Origin: an uncultured Alphaproteobacteria bacterium
Lineage (GTDB): Bacteria > Pseudomonadota > Alphaproteobacteria > RF32 > CAG-239
Assembly (NCBI GenBank): GCA_900551585.1
Contig: URWU01000112.1
Location: 1-5,659 of the forward strand
DNA length: 5,659 nucleotides
Direction: 5' to 3'
Shown: piece after piece, positions 1 to 5,609 of the stretch
Layout: each line of letters starts with the position of its first letter
Position numbering within the stretch: the stretch's first letter is position 1
Program-made: the position numbers and the translations under genes
The notes under the pieces: model-generated
Seen by the model: the letters and a program-made list of their open reading frames with translations, nothing else
Told to the model about the DNA's origin: nothing
The model's database searches: none

Positions 1-1
1 G

Positions 2-20
2 CCATTTCTTTGATAAATGG
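2..20. other. Small hairpin at contig start
   Basis: CCATTT (2-7) pairs with AAATGG (15-20) around a 7-base loop. No T-run follows it directly, and what lies upstream is outside the window, so it could be the tail of a preceding gene's 3' region or part of the typA leader. Nothing else supports a function. Confidence 0.25.
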
Positions 21-47
21 TTGTGCTGGAAATGATTTTGAGACCGA

Positions 48-69
48 CGCGTACAAAAAAACGTACGCG
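48..69 (+). promoter_or_regulatory. GC-rich hairpin in the typA leader
   Basis: CGCGTAC (48-54) and GTACGCG (63-69) form a perfect 7-bp stem around an A-rich 8-base loop. It is not followed by a T-run, so it is unlikely to be a terminator. It ends one base before a strong GGAG (71-74), so if transcribed it could influence access to that ribosome binding site or stabilise the 5' end. The regulatory role is inference; the stem itself is plain in the sequence. Confidence 0.4.
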
Positions 70-83
70 AGGAGATTAAAATC

Positions 84-103
84 ATGACATGACGACCATT
101 TAG
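84..103 (+). other. Two overlapping mini-ORFs ahead of typA
   Basis: A GAGGAGA (69-75) sits 8 bases before ATG-ACA-TGA (84-92), a two-codon ORF. A second ATG at 89 opens a four-codon ORF (M-T-T-I) ending in TAG at 101-103. That stop overlaps the AGGA (102-105) that serves typA. The best Shine-Dalgarno in the leader therefore belongs to the mini-ORF and not to typA, which could allow translational coupling. It may equally be chance; I would not annotate a protein here. Confidence 0.25.
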
Positions 104-116
104 GAAAGAAATAATA

Positions 117-1934
117 ATGGAATTGAGAAATATTGCAATTATAGCCCACGTTGACCACGGTAAAACCACAATGGTTGACGGGCTGTTAAAACAGAGCGGT
201 ACCTTCCGCGACAACCAAAAGGTTGAAACCTGCGTCATGGACAGCAACGATTTGGAACGCGAAAGAGGAATCACCATTCTGTCAAAATGTACCTCTGTTG
301 ATTGGAACAACACCCATATTAATATCGTCGACACCCCGGGCCACGCCGACTTCGGCGGCGAGGTTGAGCGCATTTTATCAATGGTTGACGGTGTTGTCCT
401 GTTGGTAGACTCTTCCGAGGGTCCGATGCCTCAGACCAAATTTGTGACCGGTAAAGCCTTGAAACTCGGCTTAAAACCGATTGTCGTTATCAACAAAGCC
501 GACAAAGCCGACGCTCGCGTTGACGAAGTTTTGGATGAAGTTTTTGACCTTTTTGTCAGCCTCAATGCCAATGACGAACAGCTCGACTTCCCTGTCTTGT
601 ATGCTTCCGGCCGCAACGGCTGGGCCGTTAAAGATATGAACGACGAGAAAAAAGACCTGACCCCGTTGTTTGAACTGATTTGTTCTTATGTTCCGAAACC
701 GCAATGCGAACCCGACAAACCTTTCTCAATGCTGGCCACCACTCTGGAAGCCGATAAGTTCATCGGCCGCCTGCTGACCGGTAAAGTCCAGTCCGGCAGC
801 CTCAAAGTCAACGACACAGTCAAAGTTTTGAATGCCGAAAACAAAGAACTGGAAAGAATTCGTATCAGCAAAATTTTGGCTTACCGCGGTTTGAACCGTG
901 AAGCTTTGGAAGAAGCTCATGCCGGCGACATCATCGCCGTTGCCGGTGTTGTCAAAGGCACCGTTGCCGATACCATCTGCGCTTTTGATGTCAACGAGCA
1001 TATTCACGCTCAGCCGATTGACCCGCCGACTTTGGCAATGACTTTTTCAATCAACGATTCTCCTTTGGCCGGCCGCGAAGGCGACAAAGTAACTTCCCGC
1101 ATGATTTGGGACAGACTCTGCAAAGAAGCCGAAGGCAACATCGCCCTCAAAATCTCCCGTACCGAAACCACCGATTCTTTTGAAGTTGCCGGCCGCGGTG
1201 AACTGCAGTTGGGCGTTTTGATTGAAACCATGCGCCGCGAAGGCTTTGAGCTTTCCATCTCCCGTCCGCGTGTCTTAATGCACAAAGACGAAAACGGTAA
1301 TCTGATGGAACCCATCGAAGAAGTTGTTGTTGACGTTGATGAAGAATTTTCCGGCACCGTTGTTGAAAAACTGGGCGCCCGCCGTGCAGAAATGCAGGAT
1401 ATGATTCCCTCACAAATCGGCAACAAAGTCCGCTTGATTTTCAACGCTCCGTCCCGCGGCTTAATCGGTTACCATTCCGAGTTCCTGACAGATACCCGCG
1501 GTACCGGTGTCATGAACCGCAGCTTTAAGGGCTATGAACCTTATAAAGGCGAAATCGAAGGCCGTCGCAACGGCGTTTTGATTTCTTCGGAATCCGGCAC
1601 GGCAATTGCTTATTCTTTATGGAAACTGCAAGACCGCGGCCCGATGTTCATCGAACACAACTCACCGGTTTATGTCGGCATGATTATCGGTGAGCACACC
1701 AAACCGAATGATTTGGAAGTCAACCCGACAAAATCGAAGCAGCTGACCAATATCCGCGCTTCCGGTAAAGATGACGCGATTGATTTGATTCCGCCGCGCA
1801 AAATGTCTTTGGAACAGGGTTTGTCTTATATTCAGGCCGATGAGCTTTTGGAAGTTACACCGAAAAGCCTGCGTCTGCGCAAACGTATTCTTGATCCGTT
1901 ATTGCGCAAACGTCAAAAACCGGACGTTGCTTAA
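117..1934 (+). CDS. typA: Translational GTPase TypA/BipA
   Basis: Complete 605-residue ribosome-binding GTPase, close to the roughly 607 residues of E. coli BipA. The family acts in the cytoplasm on the 50S subunit or 70S ribosome, aiding large-subunit assembly and growth under cold and other stress. Visible GTPase motifs are G1 AHVDHGKT (residues 10-17), switch I RGITI (50-54), G3 DTPGH (72-76) and G4 NKAD (126-129), followed by an EF-Tu-like domain 2 and EF-G-like domains. The BipA-specific C-terminal region is recognisable by [21 protein letters not shown] and the basic end [16 protein letters not shown]. The LepA and EF-G alternatives are excluded by this C-terminus and by the length. The ATG at 117 begins the conserved [16 protein letters not shown] start and is preceded by AGGA at 102-105, a rather distant site (11 bases). 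No convincing promoter is visible in the 116 bases upstream. Transcription should end at the 1959-1993 terminator. No frameshift or missing motif was seen. Confidence 0.98.
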   Translation: MELRNIAIIAHVDHGKTTMVDGLLKQSGTFRDNQKVETCVMDSNDLERERGITILSKCTSVDWNNTHINIVDTPGHADFGGEVERILSMVDGVVLLVDSSEGPMPQTKFVTGKALKLGLKPIVVINKADKADARVDEVLDEVFDLFVSLNANDEQLDFPVLYASGRNGWAVKDMNDEKKDLTPLFELICSYVPKPQCEPDKPFSMLATTLEADKFIGRLLTGKVQSGSLKVNDTVKVLNAENKELERIRISKILAYRGLNREALEEAHAGDIIAVAGVVKGTVADTICAFDVNEHIHAQPIDPPTLAMTFSINDSPLAGREGDKVTSRMIWDRLCKEAEGNIALKISRTETTDSFEVAGRGELQLGVLIETMRREGFELSISRPRVLMHKDENGNLMEPIEEVVVDVDEEFSGTVVEKLGARRAEMQDMIPSQIGNKVRLIFNAPSRGLIGYHSEFLTDTRGTGVMNRSFKGYEPYKGEIEGRRNGVLISSESGTAIAYSLWKLQDRGPMFIEHNSPVYVGMIIGEHTKPNDLEVNPTKSKQLTNIRASGKDDAIDLIPPRKMSLEQGLSYIQADELLEVTPKSLRLRKRILDPLLRKRQKPDVA

Positions 1935-1958
1935 TTCATATTAAGACAATTGAGACAC

Positions 1959-1993
1959 AAAAAAGGTTCCTGAATTTTTCAGGAACCTTTTTT
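1959..1993. terminator. Bidirectional intrinsic terminator
   Basis: A perfect 16-bp inverted repeat pairs positions 1959-1974 with 1978-1993 around a TTT loop. The core is GGTTCCTGAA, flanked by six As on one side and six Ts on the other, so each strand reads as a stem followed by a U-run. It lies 24 bases after the typA stop and 14 bases after the stop of the convergent gene at 2008, so it can serve both. Confidence 0.93.
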
Positions 1994-2007
1994 ATAGAAA
2001 TAAAGAG

Positions 2008-2526
2008 TTAACGTTTCAAAACCAAGACCGGACGAACGTACCTAAAGTTGCTCTTACTGGTGTAGTACACATAGCCGTCACTAAGGTTCTGGTACCAAGC
2101 GTTGCTGCTATCATACTCGGAACACCATGTAAAATAATCTAAATTTTCAGCCCCGATTTCTTTCAAAGCTTGATATAAGTCTTGAAAAATCTTTTTAAGC
2201 TCTCCCGGCCAGGTAGCATCAACAAGGCAAATCTCCGAGGTTATGCCATTGATAACGATGCTTTTGCAATAGTCTACGACCTCAAACCAAGTCATACGTC
2301 CTCCTGAACTTTTCTTCAAAAACACAAGATTATTATAAACAACTCCCACAGCTTCATTACTGTTTTCATCGTAATAAATCTCATATCCGTTTGAAGTCCT
2401 TTTCGGTCGAGAACTTTCTTCAACTGCAGGCGTTTTGCATAACTCTGCCTCAAGAGCATGAAAAATTTCTTCTTCAATTTCCAAGTCTTTAATCAAATTT
2501 AAAACCGCTGTTACTTCTTTTTTCAT
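2008..2526 (-). CDS. DUF1566/Lcl-like domain protein, paralogue A
   Basis: 172 residues, no signal peptide or membrane segment visible. A helical, charged N-terminus (MKKEVTAVLNLIKDLE) and a variable linker (about 20-43) lead into a domain starting TSNGYEIYY. The second half carries the pattern of DUF1566/Lcl (C-type-lectin-like) domains: MTWFEVVDYC (about 78-87), a degenerate version of the usual DWRLPT segment followed by GELKKI, then TWCSEYDSSNAWYQNLSDG and a closing YVRPVLVLKR. In the family the corresponding text is close to YWSSSEY..NAWYVNFSDG...YVRPV. The family usually has binding or adhesion roles and is often exported; the lack of a signal peptide here is unusual. It lies 60 bases downstream of its paralogue, same strand, and is probably cotranscribed with it. 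No clear Shine-Dalgarno precedes the ATG; the start is chosen because both paralogues share the same N-terminus and leader. Ligand and role unknown. Confidence 0.85.
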   Translation of the reverse strand: MKKEVTAVLNLIKDLEIEEEIFHALEAELCKTPAVEESSRPKRTSNGYEIYYDENSNEAVGVVYNNLVFLKKSSGGRMTWFEVVDYCKSIVINGITSEICLVDATWPGELKKIFQDLYQALKEIGAENLDYFTWCSEYDSSNAWYQNLSDGYVYYTSKSNFRYVRPVLVLKR

Positions 2527-2540
2527 AATTACATTTTTAG

Positions 2541-2554
2541 TTCAACAATTCATT
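2541..2554 (-). promoter_or_regulatory. Leader box shared by both paralogues (copy A)
   Basis: TTCAACAATTCATT (plus-strand reading) lies 14 bases upstream of this gene's start and recurs identically at 3106-3119 upstream of the sister gene. The sequence between the box and the start codon is also nearly the same in both. It was probably carried along in the duplication and may hold a translation or transcription signal. No good -35/-10 pair or Shine-Dalgarno is recognisable. Confidence 0.35.
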
Positions 2555-2586
2555 AAATTTGGAGAAACATTCAAGACATTAAATAA

Positions 2587-3090
2587 TTAACGTTTCAAAA
2601 CCAAGATCGGACGAACATCGTTGATACCGGTCTTACCGTAGTAGGACGTATCACCATTACTAAGGCGCTGTATCCAAGCGTAGTTTGCATTAGGATGCTT
2701 GGAGCACCATGTATAATGGTCTAAATTTTCGGCTCCGATTTCTGTCAAAGCTTGATATAAATCTCGATAAATCTTTTTAAGCTCTCCGATCCAAGAATCA
2801 TCAACTGGGCAAAGCTGAGAGGTCACGCCATTGATAACGATACTTTTACAATACCAATCAGCCTCAAACAAAGTCATAAGTCTTCCTGAACTTTTCTTCA
2901 AAAACACAATATTATTATAAACAATCCCCACAGCTTCGCCGCTGGATTCTTCATAATATATTTCATATCCGTTTGATGTTTTTTGCGGAGAAGAATAACG
3001 TTTTTCACTTACATTAAGAGCCATTCTTACATCGTTTTCAAGCTCCAAGTCTTTAATCAAATTTAAAGTTGCTGTTACTTCTTTCTTCAT
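2587..3090 (-). CDS. DUF1566/Lcl-like domain protein, paralogue B
   Basis: 167 residues, the first gene of the tandem pair on the minus strand. It shares the N-terminal helix (MKKEVTATLNLIKDLE) and the TSNGYEIYY-to-TWCS core with paralogue A, about three quarters identical by eye. The linker (about 20-36) is unrelated and shorter. MTLFEADWYC replaces MTWFEVVDYC, so the family tryptophan is lost here. Between TWCS and VRP only about 9 of 28 aligned positions agree, and there is a one-residue insertion. The last nine residues, VRPILVLKR, are again nearly identical to paralogue A. No signal peptide or membrane helix is visible, so a cytoplasmic location is inferred. The start is set by the paralogous N-terminus; the leader has no clear Shine-Dalgarno. 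Only 60 bases without a terminator separate it from paralogue A. Function unknown; a ligand-binding C-type-lectin-like fold is the best guess. Confidence 0.85.
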   Translation of the reverse strand: MKKEVTATLNLIKDLELENDVRMALNVSEKRYSSPQKTSNGYEIYYEESSGEAVGIVYNNIVFLKKSSGRLMTLFEADWYCKSIVINGVTSQLCPVDDSWIGELKKIYRDLYQALTEIGAENLDHYTWCSKHPNANYAWIQRLSNGDTSYYGKTGINDVRPILVLKR

Positions 3091-3105
3091 AATTATATTT
3101 ATTAG

Positions 3106-3179
3106 TTCAACAATTCATTTTAAAACACAAATGAACTTCAACACATCTATATCAACAAATAATTCATTTTGTAATGAAT
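3106..3179. promoter_or_regulatory. AT-rich leader with repeated ATTCATTTT boxes
   Basis: ATTCATTTT occurs at 3113-3121 and again at 3162-3170, each followed by an inverted partner: AAATGAA (3129-3135, pairing with 3114-3120) and AATGAAT (3173-3179, pairing with 3162-3168). This gives two small AT-rich hairpins or dyads upstream of the paralogue operon and downstream of the membrane-protein gene. They could be operator-like sites, or the 3162-3179 hairpin could be a weak terminator for the gene ending at 3219. No T-run of note supports the latter. The stretch holds no gene. Confidence 0.3.
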
Positions 3180-3218
3180 ATATTAATGCATATTAGACAA
3201 AAAACAAGAAAAAATTAA

Positions 3219-3497
3219 TTAAAAACCTTTAACCCACAGAAAGGTCGTTACAATCACATACAGCAGCAGGAAGCCGACCCATTTAAGAAAAAAGCGCTGA
3301 TTTTCACGCCAATGCTGCACCAGCATAGGAACCACCACAATCAGAGCCAAAACAACAACCCTGCAGATTTTCGTCAACAGCCAATAGTCGCTGGTCGGCA
3401 GAATCATACCCAGAAGATAAGACATCACAAAAGGAATAAGCACCAAAAGCAAAACCCAAGCGCTCATTTTTGCAGTCCACTTAAACAATCTTTCCAT
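3219..3497 (-). CDS. Small inner-membrane protein, three predicted TM segments
   Basis: I do not recognise the family. As annotated the protein has 92 residues, MERLFKWTAKMSAW onward. Three hydrophobic segments are visible: around WVLLLVLIPFVMSYLLG, ICRVVVLALIVVVPMLV and WVGFLLLYVIVTTFLWV. A basic, polar loop (QHWRENQRFFLK) lies between the last two, so a cytoplasmic-membrane protein is likely. The frame stays open to an ATG at 3509 (96 residues). I prefer the ATG at 3497 because GGAGG (3503-3507, minus strand) lies 5 bases ahead of it. The candidate promoter at 3523-3550 would also start transcription near 3516, leaving too little leader for the upstream ATG. No partner gene is adjacent, since the neighbours are the paralogue pair and a transposon relic. 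No pathway can be assigned. Confidence 0.75.
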   Translation of the reverse strand: MERLFKWTAKMSAWVLLLVLIPFVMSYLLGMILPTSDYWLLTKICRVVVLALIVVVPMLVQHWRENQRFFLKWVGFLLLYVIVTTFLWVKGF

Positions 3498-3522
3498 CTC
3501 TGCCTCCATAAAACTTTTTCCT

Positions 3523-3550
3523 AATTTAGCATAAAAAATCTCTCTGACAA
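3523..3550 (-). promoter_or_regulatory. Candidate sigma-70 promoter for the membrane-protein gene
   Basis: On the minus strand TTGTCA (3545-3550, 5 of 6 consensus) is followed after 16 bases by TAAATT (3523-3528, 4 of 6). Transcription would start near 3516, about 20 bases ahead of the preferred ATG at 3497. This is a pattern match only. Confidence 0.45.
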
Positions 3551-3624
3551 CAGATTTAATAAACTACCTCTTCCGCAAATGAGTTTTCACCACTCTGAAG
3601 GCACACAAACCCCAGGAACAAATA

Positions 3625-3762
3625 GATATCCCCCAGTAGAGCGGGGATTCTAAAACAGCTACAAACCTAACGGTTTAACCTCGCTCGTTGGCGTAGAGCG
3701 GTGTCTAACGACACCTTGGCATTCATCCTCGAAAAAAACTCGGGGTTTTCTGTAAGGCATGT
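3625..3762 (-). mobile_element. Right-end relic of an IS200/IS605-type element
   Basis: Read on the minus strand, a short open tail, L-H-A-L-Q-K-T-P-S-F-F-R-G-stop (stop at 3723-3725), resembles the C-terminal end of TnpB proteins. It is followed by about 95 bases of hairpin-rich, more GC-rich DNA. The block ends in AGAATCCCC, nine bases and GGGGGAT, the subterminal hairpin form typical of IS200/IS605 right ends. The rest of tnpB, any tnpA and a left end are absent: upstream of the tail lies the terminator at 3766-3799 that belongs to another gene. I infer a decayed element or one cut by recombination. Recognition rests on remembered family patterns, and the tnpB tail is too short to prove homology. 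Confidence 0.62.
3628..3720 (-). ncRNA. Omega-RNA-like (TnpB guide scaffold) relic
   Basis: The minus strand contains, in order, GGTGTC/GACACC (3700-3715, 6 bp, 4-base loop), CGCTC/GAGCG (3682-3700, 5 bp, sharing G3700 with the previous stem), AAACC/GGTTT (3663-3676, 5 bp, 4-base loop) and ATCCCC/GGGGAT (3628-3648, 6 bp, 9-base loop). In IS200/IS605 elements the right end following tnpB encodes the omega RNA that guides TnpB, with the guide read from DNA just beyond the element. That is the expected position here, which would put a guide at about 3605-3627. Whether it is transcribed, or usable by a TnpB elsewhere in the genome, is unknown. The hairpins are seen directly; the identity is inferred. 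Confidence 0.5.
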
Positions 3763-3765
3763 AAT

Positions 3766-3799
3766 AAAAAAAAGGACTTCGTTTTATCGAAGTCCTTTT
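3766..3799 (-). terminator. Intrinsic terminator of the 83-residue gene
   Basis: AAAAGGACTTCG (3770-3781) pairs perfectly over 12 bp with CGAAGTCCTTTT (3788-3799) around a 6-base loop. On the minus strand the stem runs into a stretch of eight Ts, a strong terminator for the gene ending at 3838. On the plus strand it has only four Ts, so it would work less well in that direction. Confidence 0.9.
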
Positions 3800-3837
3800 A
3801 AGTTGTATCTTCCTCAGAGAAGTTTTAGCTTAAAGAA

Positions 3838-4089
3838 TTACATACCGCGATAATCATTTTCTATCGCAATTTGTCTCATCATTTCTTCGTTATAAGCTTC
3901 TCTTTCTTCAGGATTAAACTCAACAGCTTTATTTTCTACCTCAAGGGCAGTTTTGAAAGCTTTACTGATTTCTTTCAGCTTCTTGACCAACTTTGTACCC
4001 TGCAAAGCCTGCAGCGGACCTTCTTTAATAAGGCGTCCCAGCTTCGGCGATTTGGCTCTTGTCAGAGCCTCACTTTTCATATTACTCAT
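3838..4089 (-). CDS. Hypothetical 83-residue charged protein
   Basis: I do not recognise this protein. It has 83 residues and looks soluble and mostly helical: a basic first half (ALTRAKSPKLGRLIKEG, then KLVKKLKEISKAFKTA) and an acidic second half (EFNPEEREAYNEEMM) ending IENDYRGM. There is no signal peptide, membrane segment, cysteine or metal motif. It is convincing as a gene because the non-coding signals agree: AAGGAG 7 bases before the ATG at 4089, a near-perfect sigma-70 promoter about 40-70 bases upstream, and a strong terminator 39 bases after the stop. A second Met three codons in is less well placed. It is a single-gene unit, divergent from murJ. The opposite-charge halves could suggest self-association or binding to nucleic acid or ribosomes, but nothing in the sequence shows it. 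Confidence 0.82.
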   Translation of the reverse strand: MSNMKSEALTRAKSPKLGRLIKEGPLQALQGTKLVKKLKEISKAFKTALEVENKAVEFNPEEREAYNEEMMRQIAIENDYRGM

Positions 4090-4093
4090 AAAA

Positions 4094-4102
4094 CTTCTCC
4101 TT
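4094..4102 (-). promoter_or_regulatory. Strong Shine-Dalgarno of the 83-residue gene
   Basis: The minus strand reads AAGGAGAAG, with AAGGAG (4097-4102) placed 7 bases before the ATG at 4087-4089. It fixes this start over the Met three codons later. Confidence 0.85.
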
Positions 4103-4130
4103 TATAAACTTTTATTGTTCCTTTTTGTCT

Positions 4131-4159
4131 ATTATCGCAAGTTTACTATTCTTTGTCAA
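4131..4159 (-). promoter_or_regulatory. Near-consensus sigma-70 promoter
   Basis: TTGACA (4154-4159, perfect) and GATAAT (4131-4136, 5 of 6) are separated by exactly 17 bases on the minus strand. Transcription should start near 4124, giving a leader of about 35 bases that contains the AAGGAG site. It is by far the best promoter in the window and predicts substantial expression of the 83-residue protein. Confidence 0.85.
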
Positions 4160-4227
4160 CTCTAAAAATGATAATGTGACAATAAAAGTTATATCTTCCG
4201 TTTCATAATTTAAGAATTTTTCTAGTC

Positions 4228-4256
4228 TTTACACTATTAATACACTAGAATACTTA
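4228..4256 (+). promoter_or_regulatory. Weak candidate promoter region for murJ
   Basis: TTTACA (4228-4233, 5 of 6 for a -35) has only TACTTA at the right distance of 17 bases. A better -10-like TAGAAT (4246-4251) has no good -35 at normal spacing. The AT-rich stretch between the divergent promoter at 4131-4159 and the murJ start is the only place for a local murJ promoter, but the exact site is uncertain. Confidence 0.3.
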
Positions 4257-4292
4257 AAATTCAATAAACAAAAACCAAGGGTTAACAACAAA

Positions 4293-5609
4293 ATGTCATT
4301 ATTCAAGTCTATCGCCACTTTCGGCGGCTTCACTCTGGTCAGCCGCGTCACCGGTTTTGTCCGCGATATGGTTTTGGCAGGCTTTTTGGGTGCCGGCGCG
4401 GTTTCCGATGCCTTTTTTGTCGCTTTCAAACTGCCCAACCTGTTCCGCAGCCTGTTTGGCGAAGGGGCTTTCACCACTGCTTTTGTGCCGATGGTTTCAC
4501 AAAAACTGGTCAGCGACGGCCAGGACAAAGCCATGAAATTTGCGTCTCAGGCAATTTCTGTTCTCGCTGTTGTTGTGGCCTTTTTCATTGTTATCATGGA
4601 AGTTTTTATGCCGCTGATTGTAAAGATTATGGCGCCGGGCTTTGTTGATGATCCGGAAAAAGTCGCCTTGGCCACATCTTTGTCACGTATTACTTTCCCC
4701 TTTTTGTTGTTTATGTGCATTGTTTCTTTTCAATCGGGAATTTTGAATTCTCTGGGCAAATTTGCCGCTCCGGCTGCTGCTCCGGTCATTTTAAACATCA
4801 TGATGGTCTTATCCGTCTTTATCTTTGTACCATTCAGCGTTTCTCCGGCCTACGGCATTTCAATCGGCGTTACGGTTTCCGGCTTTTTGCAGATTCTCTG
4901 GCTGTCTTATTTTCTGCACCGTCAGGGCGTTCATATCAAACCGCAGCACAATATCCGCCGGCTGTTAAAAGATTCTGAAATCAAAACCCTGTTCCGCCGC
5001 ATCGGCCCAGGTGTTCTCGGAGCCGGCGTTTATCAGATTAATATGGTCGTTGACACCATCATCGTTTCTTTGGTCGGTACCGGTGCCATTTCTTGGCTCT
5101 ATTATGCCAACCGCCTGCAGCAGCTGCCGCTCGGCGTTGTCGGCGCCGCCATCAGCGTTGCCATTCTGCCGGTCTTGTCCAAACATTTGAAAGCCGAAGA
5201 ACACAAGGAAGCCTGCCATGTTCAGGACAAAGCCTGCGAATACGGCGCTCTGTTGTCGATTCCTGCCGCTGTGGCTTTGATGATTCTTGCTGAGCCGATT
5301 GTCAACTTATTGTTCCAGCGCGGCCGTTTCGGCGCCTTTGAAACCCTGATGACTGCCCAGGCCGTTATTGCTTATGCCGTCGGATTGCCGGCTTATGTCA
5401 TGGTTAAAGCGCTGACACCGAACTTTTTTGCCCGCGGCGATACCAAAACACCGGTCAAATACAGCATTGTCGTACTTGCCACCAACCTGATTTTTGCCCT
5501 GCTGCTGATGAAACCCTTCGGCCATGTCGGCATAGCAACAGCCACAACCATTGCCGCTTTTGTTTCATTATACCAGTATGTTCACGGCCTTAAAAAACGC
5601 GGTTTTTGG
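4293..5609 (+). CDS. murJ: Lipid II flippase MurJ (MviN), 3' end missing
   Basis: The gene runs off the genuine sequence after 439 codons. The family is about 510-525 residues with 14 membrane helices, so roughly the last 75 residues are missing. MurJ, of the MOP superfamily, flips lipid II across the cytoplasmic membrane for peptidoglycan synthesis. The start MSLFKSIATFGGFTLVSRVTGFVRD aligns without gaps to E. coli MurJ, and the functionally important Arg18, Arg24, Asp39 and Arg52 are present at the same numbers. DAFFVAFKLPNLFR (39-52), GEGAFTTAFVP (56-66), APGFVDDPEK and YYANRLQQLPLGVVG follow; Arg274 corresponds to E. coli Arg270. GRFGAF, KALTPNFFARGDTKTPVK and several hydrophobic helices come after. 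The ATG at 4293 has AAGGG at 4277-4281, slightly distant. The last real codon is TGG (5607-5609). Translating further gives LSLIHISEPTRRSYIS, which is adapter. It is divergent from the 83-residue gene, with 203 bases between. Confidence 0.96.

Larger units (their letters stand above)
2008..3119 (-). repeat. Tandem gene duplication
   Basis: Two diverged copies of a unit of roughly 550 bases lie head to tail: leader box plus gene at 2008-2554 and at 2587-3119. The 3' ends are nearly base-identical over the last 30 bases (one difference). The leaders are also close, while the linkers and the segment before the final VRP have diverged strongly. Confidence 0.85.

Noticed and set aside
1010..1444. 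Long minus-strand ORF opposite typA
   Set aside because: It lies wholly inside the well-supported typA frame and its translation is low-complexity, serine- and arginine-rich, typical of an antisense shadow.
3092..3097. Perfect TATAAT directly upstream of the paralogue B start
   Set aside because: It is one base from the ATG, so transcription would begin inside the coding region. No -35 lies at proper spacing, and paralogue A has TGTAAT at the corresponding place.
3312..3524. Plus-strand 70-codon ORF opposite the membrane-protein gene
   Set aside because: Its His/Gln/Asn-rich translation is what the reverse complement of hydrophobic codons gives, and no ribosome binding site or promoter was seen.
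3727..3749. CCTCGA/TCGGGG stem followed by TTTT as a plus-strand terminator
   Set aside because: Only 6 bp with one G-U pair and a short T-run, with no plus-strand gene ending upstream. The bases are more simply explained as the decayed tnpB tail.
3590..3760. Possible tracrRNA or CRISPR-related RNA on the plus strand
   Set aside because: There are no repeats with regular spacers, no anti-repeat partner and no Cas gene. The terminal GAATCCCC/GGGG hairpin and tnpB-like tail fit an IS200/IS605 right end on the minus strand better.
3871..4165. Plus-strand ORFs opposite the 83-residue gene
   Set aside because: The opposite strand has a strong promoter, Shine-Dalgarno and terminator, while these have none and overlap that gene and its promoter.
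4965..5525. Minus-strand ORFs of 72-84 codons opposite murJ
   Set aside because: They are antisense to conserved MurJ sequence, have no ribosome binding site or family resemblance, and are explained by codon bias of the real gene.
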